Notes: generated by a model from the sequence alone, not told the origin. A DNA stretch of 64,000 bases from Sphingomonas sp. 3P27F8 (GCF_005502745.1 NZ_SCNL01000011.1:1-64000), one strand, 5' to 3'; shown: positions 17,523 to 26,428, counted from the stretch's first letter. Translations and numbers: made by a program.

Positions 17523-18722
17523 TCAGGCCGCGGCCTTCGCGCCCTCGTCCCAGTCGCAATTCTCGATGATCGTGACGTTGGCGACGCCGCCGCCCTCGCA
17601 CATCGTCTGCAGGCCATAGCGGCCACCGCGACGGCGCAGTTCATGCACCAGCGTGGCCATCAGCTTCGTGCCGGACGCGCCAAGCGGGTGGCCGAGCGCG
17701 ATCGCGCCGCCATTGACGTTGAGCTTGTCGGCGTTGGCGCCGGTGTGGTGCAGCCATGCCATCGGCACGCTCGCGAACGCTTCGTTGACCTCGTAAAGAT
17801 CGATGTCGTCGATCGACAGGCCGGCCTTCTTCAACGCCTTGTCGGTGGCGAACAGCGGCTCTTCGAGCATCACGACCGGATCGCCGGCGGTAACGGTGAG
17901 GTTCACGATCTTGGCCAGCGGCTTGAGATTATACTTTTTCAGCGCCTCGCCACTGACGATGAGCACAGCGCTGGCACCATCGCAGATCTGGCTGGAAGAC
18001 GCGGCAGTCAGGACGCCGGTTTCCGACAGCTTCTTGACGGAGGCCATGCCCTCTGCCGACGCATCGTAGCGGATACCCTCGTCGGATCCGTGCTGTTCCT
18101 TGCCCTCGGGCGTCTCAACCTCGAGCGGAACGATCTCGTCCTTGAATTTGCCCGCCTGCGTCGCTGCGACCGCCTTGCGATGGCTGCCGAGCGAGAATTC
18201 GTCGAGCGCCTCCCGGGTGAAGCCGTACTTCTTGGCGATCATCTCCGCGCCGGCAAACTGGTTGAAGACGATGCCGGGATATTTTTCTTCGAGGCCCGGT
18301 GACTTGTTCTTGCCCAGCCCGGCATCGTGAAACAGTTTGTAGGTGGAGCCCATCGGCACCCGCGTCATGCTCTCCACACCCGCGGCGATCACCACGTCCT
18401 GCGTGCCGGACATCACCGCCTGCGCAGCGAACTGCATCGCCTGCTGCGACGAACCGCACTGGCGATCGATCGTAACCGCCGGAACGCTCTGCGGCAGCTT
18501 CGAGGCGAGCACCGCATTGCGGCCGACCTGCCCGGCCTGCTCGCCGCCCTGGCTGACGCAGCCCATGATGACGTCCTCCACGGCCTCGCCGGGAATACCC
18601 GATCGCTCGACCACCGCGTCCAGCACCTTGGCCGCCAGATCCACCGGGTGCCAGCCGGCGAGCTTGCCACCGCGCCGTCCCCCCGCCGTCCGCACCGCTT
18701 CGACGATATACGCCTCAGGCAT
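17523..18722 (-). CDS. Acetyl-CoA acyltransferase (thiolase)
   Basis: 399 residues from MPEAYIVEAVRT, the usual thiolase start; two earlier in-frame ATGs exist. The nucleophilic Cys is in IDRQCGSSQQA, the His in NGGAIALGHPLGASG and the second Cys in MCEGGGVAN, so the degradative or synthetic thiolase site is complete. It cleaves 3-ketoacyl-CoA to acetyl-CoA (or propionyl-CoA for a 2-methyl substrate). First gene of the operon with the SDR dehydrogenase; the pair would do the last two steps of beta-oxidation. A 14-bp dyad lies just upstream. Confidence 0.93.
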   Translation of the reverse strand: MPEAYIVEAVRTAGGRRGGKLAGWHPVDLAAKVLDAVVERSGIPGEAVEDVIMGCVSQGGEQAGQVGRNAVLASKLPQSVPAVTIDRQCGSSQQAMQFAAQAVMSGTQDVVIAAGVESMTRVPMGSTYKLFHDAGLGKNKSPGLEEKYPGIVFNQFAGAEMIAKKYGFTREALDEFSLGSHRKAVAATQAGKFKDEIVPLEVETPEGKEQHGSDEGIRYDASAEGMASVKKLSETGVLTAASSSQICDGASAVLIVSGEALKKYNLKPLAKIVNLTVTAGDPVVMLEEPLFATDKALKKAGLSIDDIDLYEVNEAFASVPMAWLHHTGANADKLNVNGGAIALGHPLGASGTKLMATLVHELRRRGGRYGLQTMCEGGGVANVTIIENCDWDEGAKAAA

Positions 18723-18735
18723 CTTCCGACTCTCC

Positions 18736-18749
18736 ATAACAGATGTTAT
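18736..18749. promoter_or_regulatory. 14-bp dyad in divergent thiolase/nitroreductase promoter
   Basis: ATAACAGATGTTAT has perfect 5-bp arms with a 4-bp spacer, the same geometry as the TACC-N4-GGTA sites and one base different in each arm. It lies between divergent genes, 14 bp from the thiolase start. It may be a variant site for the same regulator or an operator for another TetR/GntR-type protein. Confidence 0.45.
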
Positions 18750-18802
18750 CCCGCTGCTGCATGTGGCGCGGATTGACGCGAACGGCAAGAGCGGAGAGGC
18801 GA

Positions 18803-19468
18803 ATGAACGTTAGTGAAGCGGTGTTGGCGCGGCGATCAGTGCGCGGTTTCCTCGACAAGCCGGTCGATCCGGCGCTGCTGAAGGAACTGGCGCTGCGCTC
18901 CGCCAGAGCGGCGACCGGGGGCAATATACAGCCGTGGCACATCGATATCGTCCACGGCGAATCGATCGCACGCCTGAAGGAGATCATGCAGGGAAAGATC
19001 GAGCGACGCGAAACCGAGACGCCCGGTTACGATATCTATCCGCGCGAAATGCCGCCGCAAACGAAGGAGCGCACGTTCCAGATCGGCGAAATGCTGTATG
19101 GCCATCTCGGCATCCCGCGAGAGGACAAGAAGGCGCGCGCGATCTGGTTTGCCCGGAATTTCCAGTTTTTTGGAGCGCCCGCCGCCTATTTCGTGACGGT
19201 GGATCGCCGCATGGGGCCGCCGCAATGGGCGGATCTTGGCATGTATCTGCAAAACCTGATGCTGCTCGCGGTGGAAGCGGGGCTCGCAACATGCGCGCAG
19301 GAATGCTGGGCGGTCTATCCCCAGACAGTTGAGGGTTTTCTGGGGACGCCATCCGAACGCATGTTGTTCTGCGGAATGGCGATCGGATACGAGGATGCGG
19401 ACGAACCTGCCAATCGTGCGCGCAGCCCGCGCGCACCGGCGGCCGAGTGGCTTACGGAGCTGGCGTAA
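18803..19468 (+). CDS. Nitroreductase-family flavoprotein
   Basis: 221 residues from MNVSEAV, with GGAGAGG 4 nt upstream. FMN-dependent NAD(P)H oxidoreductase fold: N-terminal RRSVRGF phosphate-binding motif, GGNIQPWH, and C-terminal GMAIGYEDADEPANRARSPR. The length and the C-terminus resemble the NfnB-like nitroreductases that act on enones or nitro compounds. Its substrate is not evident. It is divergent from the thiolase operon, so it may be a reductase of the same pathway or a detoxifying enzyme. Confidence 0.88.
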   Translation: MNVSEAVLARRSVRGFLDKPVDPALLKELALRSARAATGGNIQPWHIDIVHGESIARLKEIMQGKIERRETETPGYDIYPREMPPQTKERTFQIGEMLYGHLGIPREDKKARAIWFARNFQFFGAPAAYFVTVDRRMGPPQWADLGMYLQNLMLLAVEAGLATCAQECWAVYPQTVEGFLGTPSERMLFCGMAIGYEDADEPANRARSPRAPAAEWLTELA

Positions 19469-19489
19469 CGCTTCACGCGATACGGGTTA

Positions 19490-19551
19490 CGATCGGCGAC
19501 ACGATAGCCGCCGCCGATCGTTACCAGGGGCCGACGTGTCGCCGTCGGCCC
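19490..19551. terminator. Two tandem hairpins between convergent genes
   Basis: CGATCGGCG (19490-19498) pairs with CGCCGATCG (19512-19520); GGGCCGACG (19528-19536) pairs with CGTCGGCCC (19543-19551). Both are perfect 9-bp stems in the gap between the nitroreductase and helicase stops. There is no long T-run, so they are probable bidirectional terminators. Confidence 0.55.
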
Positions 19552-19575
19552 ATCATTCAATCGCCTTTCAGGGAT

Positions 19576-20952
19576 TCAGGCGCCAGCCGCCGCGCCGGGG
19601 CCACGACCCCGGCCACGGTTCCGACCGCCGCCGCCGCCGCCGCCGCCGCCACGACCGCCAGTGCCCCTGCGACTGGCGTTCGAATAATCACGCGTGGCGA
19701 CCGGATGATGCGAGGCCTTGGGCCGGGCCGGGCCGCGTTGCGCGCGCGGGCGATCTTCGCGCGGAGCCGGATCGGGACCGGCAACGCGCACGCGCGCCGC
19801 CTTCAGCGCCTCCGCGCGCTTCAGGAAATCCGCCGGCAAGGCGCGCATGGGCACACGCTGACGCGTGACCTTTTCGATATCGCGCAGATAGGGCCGCTCG
19901 TCATCGGCGCAGAAGGAGATGGCGATGCCGCTCGCCCCGGCGCGCGCAGTGCGGCCGATGCGGTGGACATATTGCTCCGGCACATTGGGCAGCTCAAAAT
20001 TGAAAACGTGGCTGACACCCGAAATGTCGATGCCGCGCGCGGCGATATCCGTCGCGACGAGGATCGGCACCTCGCCCGACTTGAACGCGACGAGCGCGCG
20101 CTCGCGCTGCGGCTGGCTCTTGTTGCCATGGATCGCATTGGCCGCGATGCCATTGCCCGCGAGCAGCCGCACGACGCGATCGGCGCCGTGCTTGGTGCGC
20201 GTGAAGACGAGCGCGCGGTCGATATTCTCCTCCGTCAGCAGGATGGTGAGCAGCGCCTGCTTTTCCTGCTGGTTGACGAGAGTGACGTACTGATCGACGC
20301 GCTCGGCCGTTGTCGCCGCCGGCACGACCGAAACCGTCTCCGGATCATGCAGGAACTGGCCCGCCAGTTCGCGGATCGACGACGGCATGGTGGCCGAAAA
20401 GAACAACGTCTGGCGGCGGCGCGGCACCATCCGCACGATCTTGCGCAGCGCGTGGATGAAGCCCAGGTCAAGCATCTGGTCCGCTTCATCCAGGACGAGG
20501 ATTTCGAGCATCGAAAGGTTGCAATAACCCTGCTCGACCAGATCGATCAGCCGGCCCGGCGTGGCGACCAGAATGTCGACCCCGCGCATCAGGTCATGCT
20601 TGTTCTTGTTGATGCTGGTGCCGCCGAACACCGTCGCGACGGAAAGATTCGAGTTGCGCGCATAGCCGCGCGCATTGTCGGCGATCTGGCTGGCAAGCTC
20701 ACGCGTCGGCGCGAGAACCAGCATTCGGCAATGCGTGGGCAGCACCTTCTTCGGAACCTCGGCGAGGCGCTGGATCGACGGCAGCACGAACGCCGCGGTC
20801 TTGCCGGTGCCGGTCTGCGCGATGCCCAGAAGGTCGCGGCCGGTGAGCACGATCGGGATCGCGTCGCGCTGGATCGGCGTGGGAGTCTCATAGCCCTTGG
20901 TATCGAGCGCGCGGACGAGCGCGTCGGTCAGGCCGAGTGCGGAAAAGCTCAT
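19576..20952 (-). CDS. DEAD-box RNA helicase, RhlE-like
   Basis: 458 residues from MSFSALGL, the family start. ATP-dependent RNA unwinding. Motifs seen: Q-motif TPIQ, AQTGTGKT, PTRELA, TPGR, DEAD, SAT, the motif IV to VI region with VATDIAARGID and HRIGRTARAG. After the helicase core comes a basic tail and a Gly/Arg-rich end with nine consecutive Gly codons, likely an RNA-binding RGG-type tail. Its leader (20953-21195) is 243 bp without a gene and has a GCGTTTTAAACGC palindrome; such leaders are common for cold-regulated helicases, but no cold-shock element was identified. Confidence 0.94.
   Translation of the reverse strand: MSFSALGLTDALVRALDTKGYETPTPIQRDAIPIVLTGRDLLGIAQTGTGKTAAFVLPSIQRLAEVPKKVLPTHCRMLVLAPTRELASQIADNARGYARNSNLSVATVFGGTSINKNKHDLMRGVDILVATPGRLIDLVEQGYCNLSMLEILVLDEADQMLDLGFIHALRKIVRMVPRRRQTLFFSATMPSSIRELAGQFLHDPETVSVVPAATTAERVDQYVTLVNQQEKQALLTILLTEENIDRALVFTRTKHGADRVVRLLAGNGIAANAIHGNKSQPQRERALVAFKSGEVPILVATDIAARGIDISGVSHVFNFELPNVPEQYVHRIGRTARAGASGIAISFCADDERPYLRDIEKVTRQRVPMRALPADFLKRAEALKAARVRVAGPDPAPREDRPRAQRGPARPKASHHPVATRDYSNASRRGTGGRGGGGGGGGGRNRGRGRGPGAAAGA
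19625..19645 (+). repeat. (CCG)7 trinucleotide tract inside helicase gene
   Basis: Seven perfect CCG units, encoding part of the poly-Gly tail on the minus strand. Slippage would change tail length in whole codons and leave the frame intact. Confidence 0.8.
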
Positions 20953-21195
20953 GAAGTGAAATACCTGCAAATAGATGCCGGGCCGCGCACCGGCATGGCG
21001 CGCAGTCAGGCGGGGAAGATTGACACCCCGCGTGACTAGGGAAGCCCGAACGAAGACCGAGGCGGAGCCGGGGCTCAAAAAAGCCCGATCACGCTGCGTT
21101 TTAAACGCCTCGATCAGAGCGGCAAATGGGGGAAAGTGCGCCGAAAGTCAAGCCGCTCCCGGCGTCCGGCGTGCGGCCGTGCCCGCATGATCCGT

Positions 21196-22065
21196 TCAGC
21201 CGCGTGCCCATTCGGTCAGCAACGTATGCGCGATCGCATAGGACGGCGGCGCCAGGAACGGTGCCTCCTCACCCGCCAGCGACGCGCGGACCTGGTCACG
21301 TGTGAACCAGCCCGCGGTCTCCAGCTCGTTCGTATCGATCGTCAACGCATCATGCTCCGCGTGGCCGACACAGGCGATCATGAGTTGCGAGGGGAATGGC
21401 CACGGCTGGCTCGCGATGTAATGTACCGCGCCGACACGCACGCCGGCCTCCTCGGCAATCTCGCGGCGCACCGCCTCCTCGATCGATTCGCCCGGTTCCA
21501 GAAAGCCGGCAAGCGCGGAATAGCGCCCCGCCGGCCAGCCCGGCTGCCGGCCCAGCAGCGCCCGCCCGGCATGCTCGGCGATCATGATGACGACCGGATC
21601 GACGCGGGGGAAATGCTCACTCTTGCACGCATCGCACCGCCGACCCCAGCCGGCGCGAAACATCACGGTGGAGGCGCCGCAATTGGCGCAGAAACGGTGC
21701 CGCGCATGCCAGTCCAGCACCGAGCGCGCCGCCGCGAAGGTCGCCGCCTCCCCTTCCCGAAGCTGATCCAGCATCCCGAACAGCGCGGGCGAGCGGAAGC
21801 CCGGTGCTGGCCCTGCGGCCGGATCGAACGCGGCGAAGCGGGGGCGTCCGTCGTCCAGCCCGAGCAGGACGAATTCGGCGTCCTCGGAGGCTTCGGTGAG
21901 CATCCCCCAGCCGAGCCGGCCGTCGTCGCCGATCTCCGGCTCCCAAGCGTTGAGCTTTAGCAGCCGTGCCTGCCAGTTGCCGATCGCTGCCGCGAACGCA
22001 GCCTCGTCATGGCGCATATGATCGGCGCGATCCAGCAATCCGCCCGTGAAACCGGGCGCAATCAC
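21196..22065 (-). CDS. nudC: NAD(+)/NADH pyrophosphatase, Nudix
   Basis: 289 residues from a GTG that overlaps the TGA of the serine-hydrolase gene (GTGA), implying coupled translation; the frame is open further upstream. Zinc-binding Cys pairs CANC and CDAC, the Nudix box GFLEPGESIEEAVRREIAEEAG, and the NudC-specific SQPWPFPSQLM are intact. It cleaves NADH/NAD to NMN(H) and AMP, and in E. coli the homologue decaps NAD-capped RNA. Last gene of the mutY-hydrolase-nudC unit. Confidence 0.92.
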   Translation of the reverse strand: MIAPGFTGGLLDRADHMRHDEAAFAAAIGNWQARLLKLNAWEPEIGDDGRLGWGMLTEASEDAEFVLLGLDDGRPRFAAFDPAAGPAPGFRSPALFGMLDQLREGEAATFAAARSVLDWHARHRFCANCGASTVMFRAGWGRRCDACKSEHFPRVDPVVIMIAEHAGRALLGRQPGWPAGRYSALAGFLEPGESIEEAVRREIAEEAGVRVGAVHYIASQPWPFPSQLMIACVGHAEHDALTIDTNELETAGWFTRDQVRASLAGEEAPFLAPPSYAIAHTLLTEWARG

Positions 22066-23414
22066 TGACGAAACCTCGCTACATCCTTGCTCAGCGCGCC
22101 GACCACATCCTGGCGCAGCGGCCATTTCTCGGACGGGAAATATTGCACCATCACCGTGCCCCGCACCTTCTTGGCAGGATCGACCCAGGCGATCGTACCG
22201 GCGGCACCGCCCCAGCCATACGTGCCTTTCGACGGCACACCGCCAGGCCCGTCCGCAAGATAAACCGAGCCGCCCGCGCCAAAGCCCATTTTGGCGGACA
22301 TATTGCCGCCGGTGCCATCGCCAAGCCCGGCGAAATAGACGCCCTCCGGCATCAGGTTCGACATCGCAAGCGCCGCCGTCTCGGCCTTCATCACGCGCAC
22401 GCCATCGAGGATGCCACCATCCTGAAGCATGTGGAGGAAGCGATCATAATCACGCGCCGACGAAACAAGCCCCGCGCCGCCATAAGGGAAGCTCGGCGGG
22501 CTGAGGTAAACCGATCCGGCGGCCGGATCGAGCGGCGTACGCTTGTCGCCCACGAACAGATAGTTGGTCGAAAGCCGCCCGACGTCGCTGGCCGGCACAT
22601 TCCAGTAGGTGGAATTCATTCGCAGCGGATCGAGCAGCCTGGTCTGCACGAAGCGGTCGAACGACATGCCGCTCGCCTTCTCGATCACGGCGCCCATCAC
22701 ATCGAGGCCGATCGAATAGCTCCATTTCGTTCCCGGCTCCGCGATCAGCGGCGCCTGCGCCACACGCTCCGCGAACTCGGCAAGCGTCTTTGGACGAGCC
22801 TTGCGCGCCTGCACCTCGATCTGCGCGTTGACCTGGCCGGGAAGGATGCCGAGCCGCTCATATTCGCGCAGCAGCGGGCCCTTGGCGGAAATGTTGTAGC
22901 TCAGCCCGGCGGTATGCGTCAGCAGTTCGCGGATCGTGATCTGGCTCTTCGCGGGCACGCTGTCGAGCGACGTGTCCGGGCTGGTCAGCACGCGCATCTT
23001 GGCGAAACCGGGGAAATATTTCGCCACCGGATCGTCGAGCTTGAGCTTGCCCTCCTCCACCAGGATCATCGCCGCCATGCCCGTGATCGGCTTGGTCATC
23101 GAATAGATACGCCACAGACTGTCAGGCCCTGCCTGCGCTGCGACAGGCTCGTCGCTGATGCGCCCGGCCGACACAAACAGGGTTGGCCGGTCGCCAAAGC
23201 CGAACGCGCCGACGATGCCCGGCATCTTGTCATCAGCGACATAGCCGTCGAACAACGCCTGCATATTGGGCAGCAGGGAATTGGCGCGTGCCGCCACGGT
23301 CGGCACCGGCGACACGGCACCGGGTGCCGGTTGCGCCTGCCGAGCGAGGCTCGCCCCGGTCGCGATCATCGCCAGCGCGCCGCCGGCGCCGATCAGGTGG
23401 ATCAGCCGCATCAT
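22062..23414 (-). CDS. Serine hydrolase, beta-lactamase class C/esterase fold, exported
   Basis: 450 residues. ATGATG start overlapping the mutY stop, with AGGGGAG just upstream. Residues 1-25 form a signal peptide (MMRLIHLIGAGGALAMIATG) followed by a Pro/Ala linker. The SxxK nucleophile is SMTK and the Tyr-x-x motif is probably YSIG, with a GGAGLVSSARDYDRF element. The KTG-type third motif is not clear. Such proteins are usually esterases or DD-peptidase-like enzymes, not true beta-lactamases. Periplasmic. The substrate is unknown. Confidence 0.85.
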   Translation of the reverse strand: MMRLIHLIGAGGALAMIATGASLARQAQPAPGAVSPVPTVAARANSLLPNMQALFDGYVADDKMPGIVGAFGFGDRPTLFVSAGRISDEPVAAQAGPDSLWRIYSMTKPITGMAAMILVEEGKLKLDDPVAKYFPGFAKMRVLTSPDTSLDSVPAKSQITIRELLTHTAGLSYNISAKGPLLREYERLGILPGQVNAQIEVQARKARPKTLAEFAERVAQAPLIAEPGTKWSYSIGLDVMGAVIEKASGMSFDRFVQTRLLDPLRMNSTYWNVPASDVGRLSTNYLFVGDKRTPLDPAAGSVYLSPPSFPYGGAGLVSSARDYDRFLHMLQDGGILDGVRVMKAETAALAMSNLMPEGVYFAGLGDGTGGNMSAKMGFGAGGSVYLADGPGGVPSKGTYGWGGAAGTIAWVDPAKKVRGTVMVQYFPSEKWPLRQDVVGALSKDVARFRQ

Positions 23415-24433
23415 TCTCCCCTTATCGCCCGTGCGGCCTTGGCAAAGACGCTCGGCAATCCCGCCGAATCGATCTGAGCTATCGGCCACCATTCTCCCGA
23501 TTCCAGCGATGTGTGCGCGTCCGAACGCGCCTCCGCAAGAGACAGTTCGAGCATGAAATGCGTGAAAACGTGGGAGACGGTGACGTTGCGTAACCGCCAT
23601 TCGGCCGATACCGGCGCGCCTTCCAGCCCGGGGCGAACTTCGTCCCACGGCCCGGTCGGCAGCGCGCGCATGCCTCCCAGCAGTCCGCGTCCCGGGCGGC
23701 GGACGAGCAACACCTCGTCACCTCTTTCAAGCCAGAATATAGTGCCATAGCGTTGCGGGCGCGGCTTCTTGGCGGCCTTCACCGGATAGTTTTCCTGCAC
23801 GCCATTTTTCAGCCCGTCACAGGCGATCGCGAGCGGGCAGAGCATGCAGCGCGGATTGCGCGGGGCACAGATCGCCGACCCGAGGTCCATCATCGCCTGG
23901 GCGAAATCACCCGCCCGTTCGTCCGGCGTGATACTCTCGGCAGCGGCGCGGACCGCCGGTTTCCCGGCCGCCATGAACAACCGCGCCACCACACGTTCGA
24001 CATTGGCGTCGATCACCACCGCGCGCCGCCCGAAGGCGATCGCGGCAATCGCGGCGGCGGTGTAATCGCCAAGCCCCGGCAACGCACGCAAGGCGGACTC
24101 GCGATCAGGCAGCCGCCCGTCGTGTTCGCGCGCCAGCACCCGCGCTGCCTTCACCAGATTTCGCGCGCGGGCATAATATCCCAGCCCCGCCCAGGCGGCC
24201 ATCACATCCGCCTCGTCAGCGGCGGCCAGACTGGCGATATCCGGCCAGCGCGCCACCCATGCAGCGAAGCGCGGGCCTACGGTCGCCACCGTCGTCTGCT
24301 GCAGCATCACCTCGGAAAGCCAGACGCGATAAGGGTCCGCCCGTTCGCCCGGCGCGGCGCGCCACGGCAGATCGCGGCGATGCACGTCATACCAGGTAAG
24401 CAGTCGTTCGCTGATCGAGCGCTTGGCGTCCAC
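23411..24433 (-). CDS. mutY: A/G-specific adenine glycosylase
   Basis: 340 residues from a GTG (VDAKRSIS); no better start fits before the conserved DLPWR. It removes adenine mispaired with 8-oxoguanine. Motifs: LPWR, VMLQQT, the helix-hairpin-helix LPGLGDYTA, catalytic Asp in VIDANVERV, the 4Fe-4S ligands C-x6-C-x2-C-x5-C in CAPRNPRCMLCPLAIAC, and a C-terminal NUDIX-like domain that recognises 8-oxoG. It starts 14 bp from the divergent dciA gene, so each promoter must lie within the neighbour's coding region. Confidence 0.94.
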   Translation of the reverse strand: MDAKRSISERLLTWYDVHRRDLPWRAAPGERADPYRVWLSEVMLQQTTVATVGPRFAAWVARWPDIASLAAADEADVMAAWAGLGYYARARNLVKAARVLAREHDGRLPDRESALRALPGLGDYTAAAIAAIAFGRRAVVIDANVERVVARLFMAAGKPAVRAAAESITPDERAGDFAQAMMDLGSAICAPRNPRCMLCPLAIACDGLKNGVQENYPVKAAKKPRPQRYGTIFWLERGDEVLLVRRPGRGLLGGMRALPTGPWDEVRPGLEGAPVSAEWRLRNVTVSHVFTHFMLELSLAEARSDAHTSLESGEWWPIAQIDSAGLPSVFAKAARAIRGE

Positions 24434-24447
24434 GCCCCGGCTATGGC

Positions 24448-24969
24448 ATGAGCACCGGAATGAGCAAGCGCCCGCGCACCCCCCAACCAGAACCGGCGCG
24501 CCAGAACCGATCAAGACAGGTCGCCGAACTGTTGCCCGCCGTGGGCGGCGCGGCGTTCCGCAAGTTCGGCTTCGTCCAGTCCGCCGTCGTCACGCGCTGG
24601 CCGGAGATCGTCGGTGAGAAGCTCGCGCGCGTCAGCAGCCCCGAATCGATCCGCTTCCCGCAGGGGAAGAAGCAGGATGGCGTGCTGACGCTCACGGTCC
24701 GCGGCGCCCATGCCGCGATGATGAGCCATATCACGCCGGAGATCATCGAGCGGGTGAACCGCTTCTTCGGCTACGCCGCCGTCGCGCGCGTGGCGATCCG
24801 CCAGGGGGATATCGCGCCGCGAGCGCTGCCCCGTCCGCCCGTCGCGCCGCGCCCCGTTCCTGCCGAACTTGGCCAGAGCCTGCGCACGATCGGCGATCCC
24901 GAACTCAAGGCGGTGCTGGAGGCGCTCGCCGCCGGCGTCGCGGCACCAAGGCTGCCCACGATCCGATGA
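24448..24969 (+). CDS. dciA: DciA-like DUF721 protein
   Basis: 173 residues (an alternative ATG lies at 24460). The DUF721 core is clear: FVQSAVVTRWPEIVGEKLA, SSPESIRF and LTLTVRGAHAAMMSH. Members of this family recruit or load the replicative helicase DnaB in bacteria that lack DnaC. A Pro-rich linker follows the core. It overlaps dsbA by four bases and begins the dciA-dsbA-dsbA-smc unit. Confidence 0.85.
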   Translation: MSTGMSKRPRTPQPEPARQNRSRQVAELLPAVGGAAFRKFGFVQSAVVTRWPEIVGEKLARVSSPESIRFPQGKKQDGVLTLTVRGAHAAMMSHITPEIIERVNRFFGYAAVARVAIRQGDIAPRALPRPPVAPRPVPAELGQSLRTIGDPELKAVLEALAAGVAAPRLPTIR

Positions 24970-25637
24970 TGAGAAGACTGTTCCCGATACTGGCGCTCGC
25001 GCTCTCCGCCCCGATCGTCGCCGCGCCGCGAGCCTGGACCAGCGTTGCCGCCCCGGCCGCGCAAGGCAGCTACGTCATCGGCAATCCGGCGGCGAGGGTG
25101 AAGCTGATCGAATATGCCAGCTACACCTGCCCGCATTGCGCGCATTTCACGCGCGATTCCGCCGCGATACTCAAGGGGAAGATGATTGCGTCCGGCTCGC
25201 TTAGCCTGGAGATCCGCAGTTCGATCCATGATCGCTATGATCTCGTCGCGGCGATGCTGGCGCGCTGTTCCGGCACCACGGTTTTTCCACGGCTGCACGA
25301 GGCGCTGTTCGCGCGGCAGGATGACTGGCTCAAGAACGCGATGGAATTCGATTCCGCCAACGGCCAGCGACTGGGGCTTTACAGCCCGGCGGCGCAATAT
25401 CGCGCGATGGCGCAGGGTGCTGGGCTGGATGCGATCGCGCGCGATGCCGGGATGACGCAGGCCGCGATCGACCAGTGCCTCGCCGATCCGGCCGTGGCGC
25501 AAGCCGCGATCGAGCGGGCCACTAAATACGGCGAGAAGATCCGCGGCACCCCCGCGTTCGAGCTGAACGGCAAGTTGATCGAAGGCACCGATTGGGCGAA
25601 GCTTGAGCCAATGCTTCGCGCCGCCGGCGCCAAGTGA
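24966..25637 (+). CDS. DsbA-family thiol:disulfide oxidoreductase
   Basis: 223 residues, ATGA overlap with dciA. Signal peptide residues 1-20 (ends VAAPRA). Thioredoxin-like active site CPHC in YASYTCPHCAHF and the cis-Pro region GTPAF are intact. A periplasmic oxidant or isomerase for secreted proteins. It is a small DsbA typical of alphaproteobacteria and is paired with a second homologue. Confidence 0.9.
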   Translation: MMRRLFPILALALSAPIVAAPRAWTSVAAPAAQGSYVIGNPAARVKLIEYASYTCPHCAHFTRDSAAILKGKMIASGSLSLEIRSSIHDRYDLVAAMLARCSGTTVFPRLHEALFARQDDWLKNAMEFDSANGQRLGLYSPAAQYRAMAQGAGLDAIARDAGMTQAAIDQCLADPAVAQAAIERATKYGEKIRGTPAFELNGKLIEGTDWAKLEPMLRAAGAK

Positions 25638-25660
25638 GTATCTTTCGGAGTGAGTAATCC

Positions 25661-26395
25661 ATGACGTTTCGTTTCGCCGTTTCCGTCGCCGCGATCGCGC
25701 TGCTCTCCGCCTGTGGCAGCACGGGTGGCGATTCCTCCACGCCGGCCGCGCCGGTTGCCGCCGTCGCCGCGCCGGCCGGCCAGGATTGGACGCAGGTCGT
25801 CTCCAAGACACCCGACGGCGGCTATGTGATGGGCAACCCGAATGCGGCGATCAAGCTGGTCGAATATGGCTCACGCACCTGCCCAACCTGTGGCGCGTTC
25901 GGCCAGACCGGGATGAAGCCGCTCGAGGAAAAATACGTGAAGACCGGCAAGGTATCGTATGAATTCCGCGATTTCCTCGTCCACGCGCCGGATCTTGGCG
26001 TCGCTGCGCTGGGCGAATGCGTGGGCGAGGCGCCGTTCTTCCCGATCCTCGAGCAGATGTATCTCGAACAGCCCGGTTTCCTGGAGAAGCTGGAGAAGAT
26101 ACCGGCCGATTTCCAGGCGAAGCTCCAGGCGATGACCCCGTCACAGCAGGCCACCGCCTGGGTTGACTACCTCGGCTATGTCGATTTCGTGAAGCAGCGC
26201 GGCGTGACCGAGCAACAGGCGCGCGCCTGCCTCGCCGACGGCAAGAAGCTGGAGGCGATCGCGAAGATCACCGAAACGGCGACGCAGCAGCACAATGTGA
26301 CCGGCACGCCCACCTTCATCCTCAATGGCAAGACGCTCGAGGGATCGGTCACGTGGCCGCAGATCGAGTCCGCGCTCAAGAACGCCGGGGCCTGA
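25661..26395 (+). CDS. DsbA-family lipoprotein
   Basis: 244 residues with lipobox LLSAC at residues 14-18, so it is probably membrane-anchored. Active site CPTC in SRTCPTCGAF, and cis-Pro GTPTF. It differs from its neighbour by the lipid anchor and the CxxC dipeptide (PT in place of PH), which would change redox potential. The two genes look like an old duplication and are followed by smc. Confidence 0.9.
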   Translation: MTFRFAVSVAAIALLSACGSTGGDSSTPAAPVAAVAAPAGQDWTQVVSKTPDGGYVMGNPNAAIKLVEYGSRTCPTCGAFGQTGMKPLEEKYVKTGKVSYEFRDFLVHAPDLGVAALGECVGEAPFFPILEQMYLEQPGFLEKLEKIPADFQAKLQAMTPSQQATAWVDYLGYVDFVKQRGVTEQQARACLADGKKLEAIAKITETATQQHNVTGTPTFILNGKTLEGSVTWPQIESALKNAGA

Positions 26396-26428
26396 CGGCG
26401 GCGGCATCGGCGTCGGGGGGCGCCCACG

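Noticed and set aside
22062..23414. True class C beta-lactamase
   Set aside because: SxxK is present, but the YxN and KTG motifs are not clear; exported esterase/peptidase-like hydrolase is safer.
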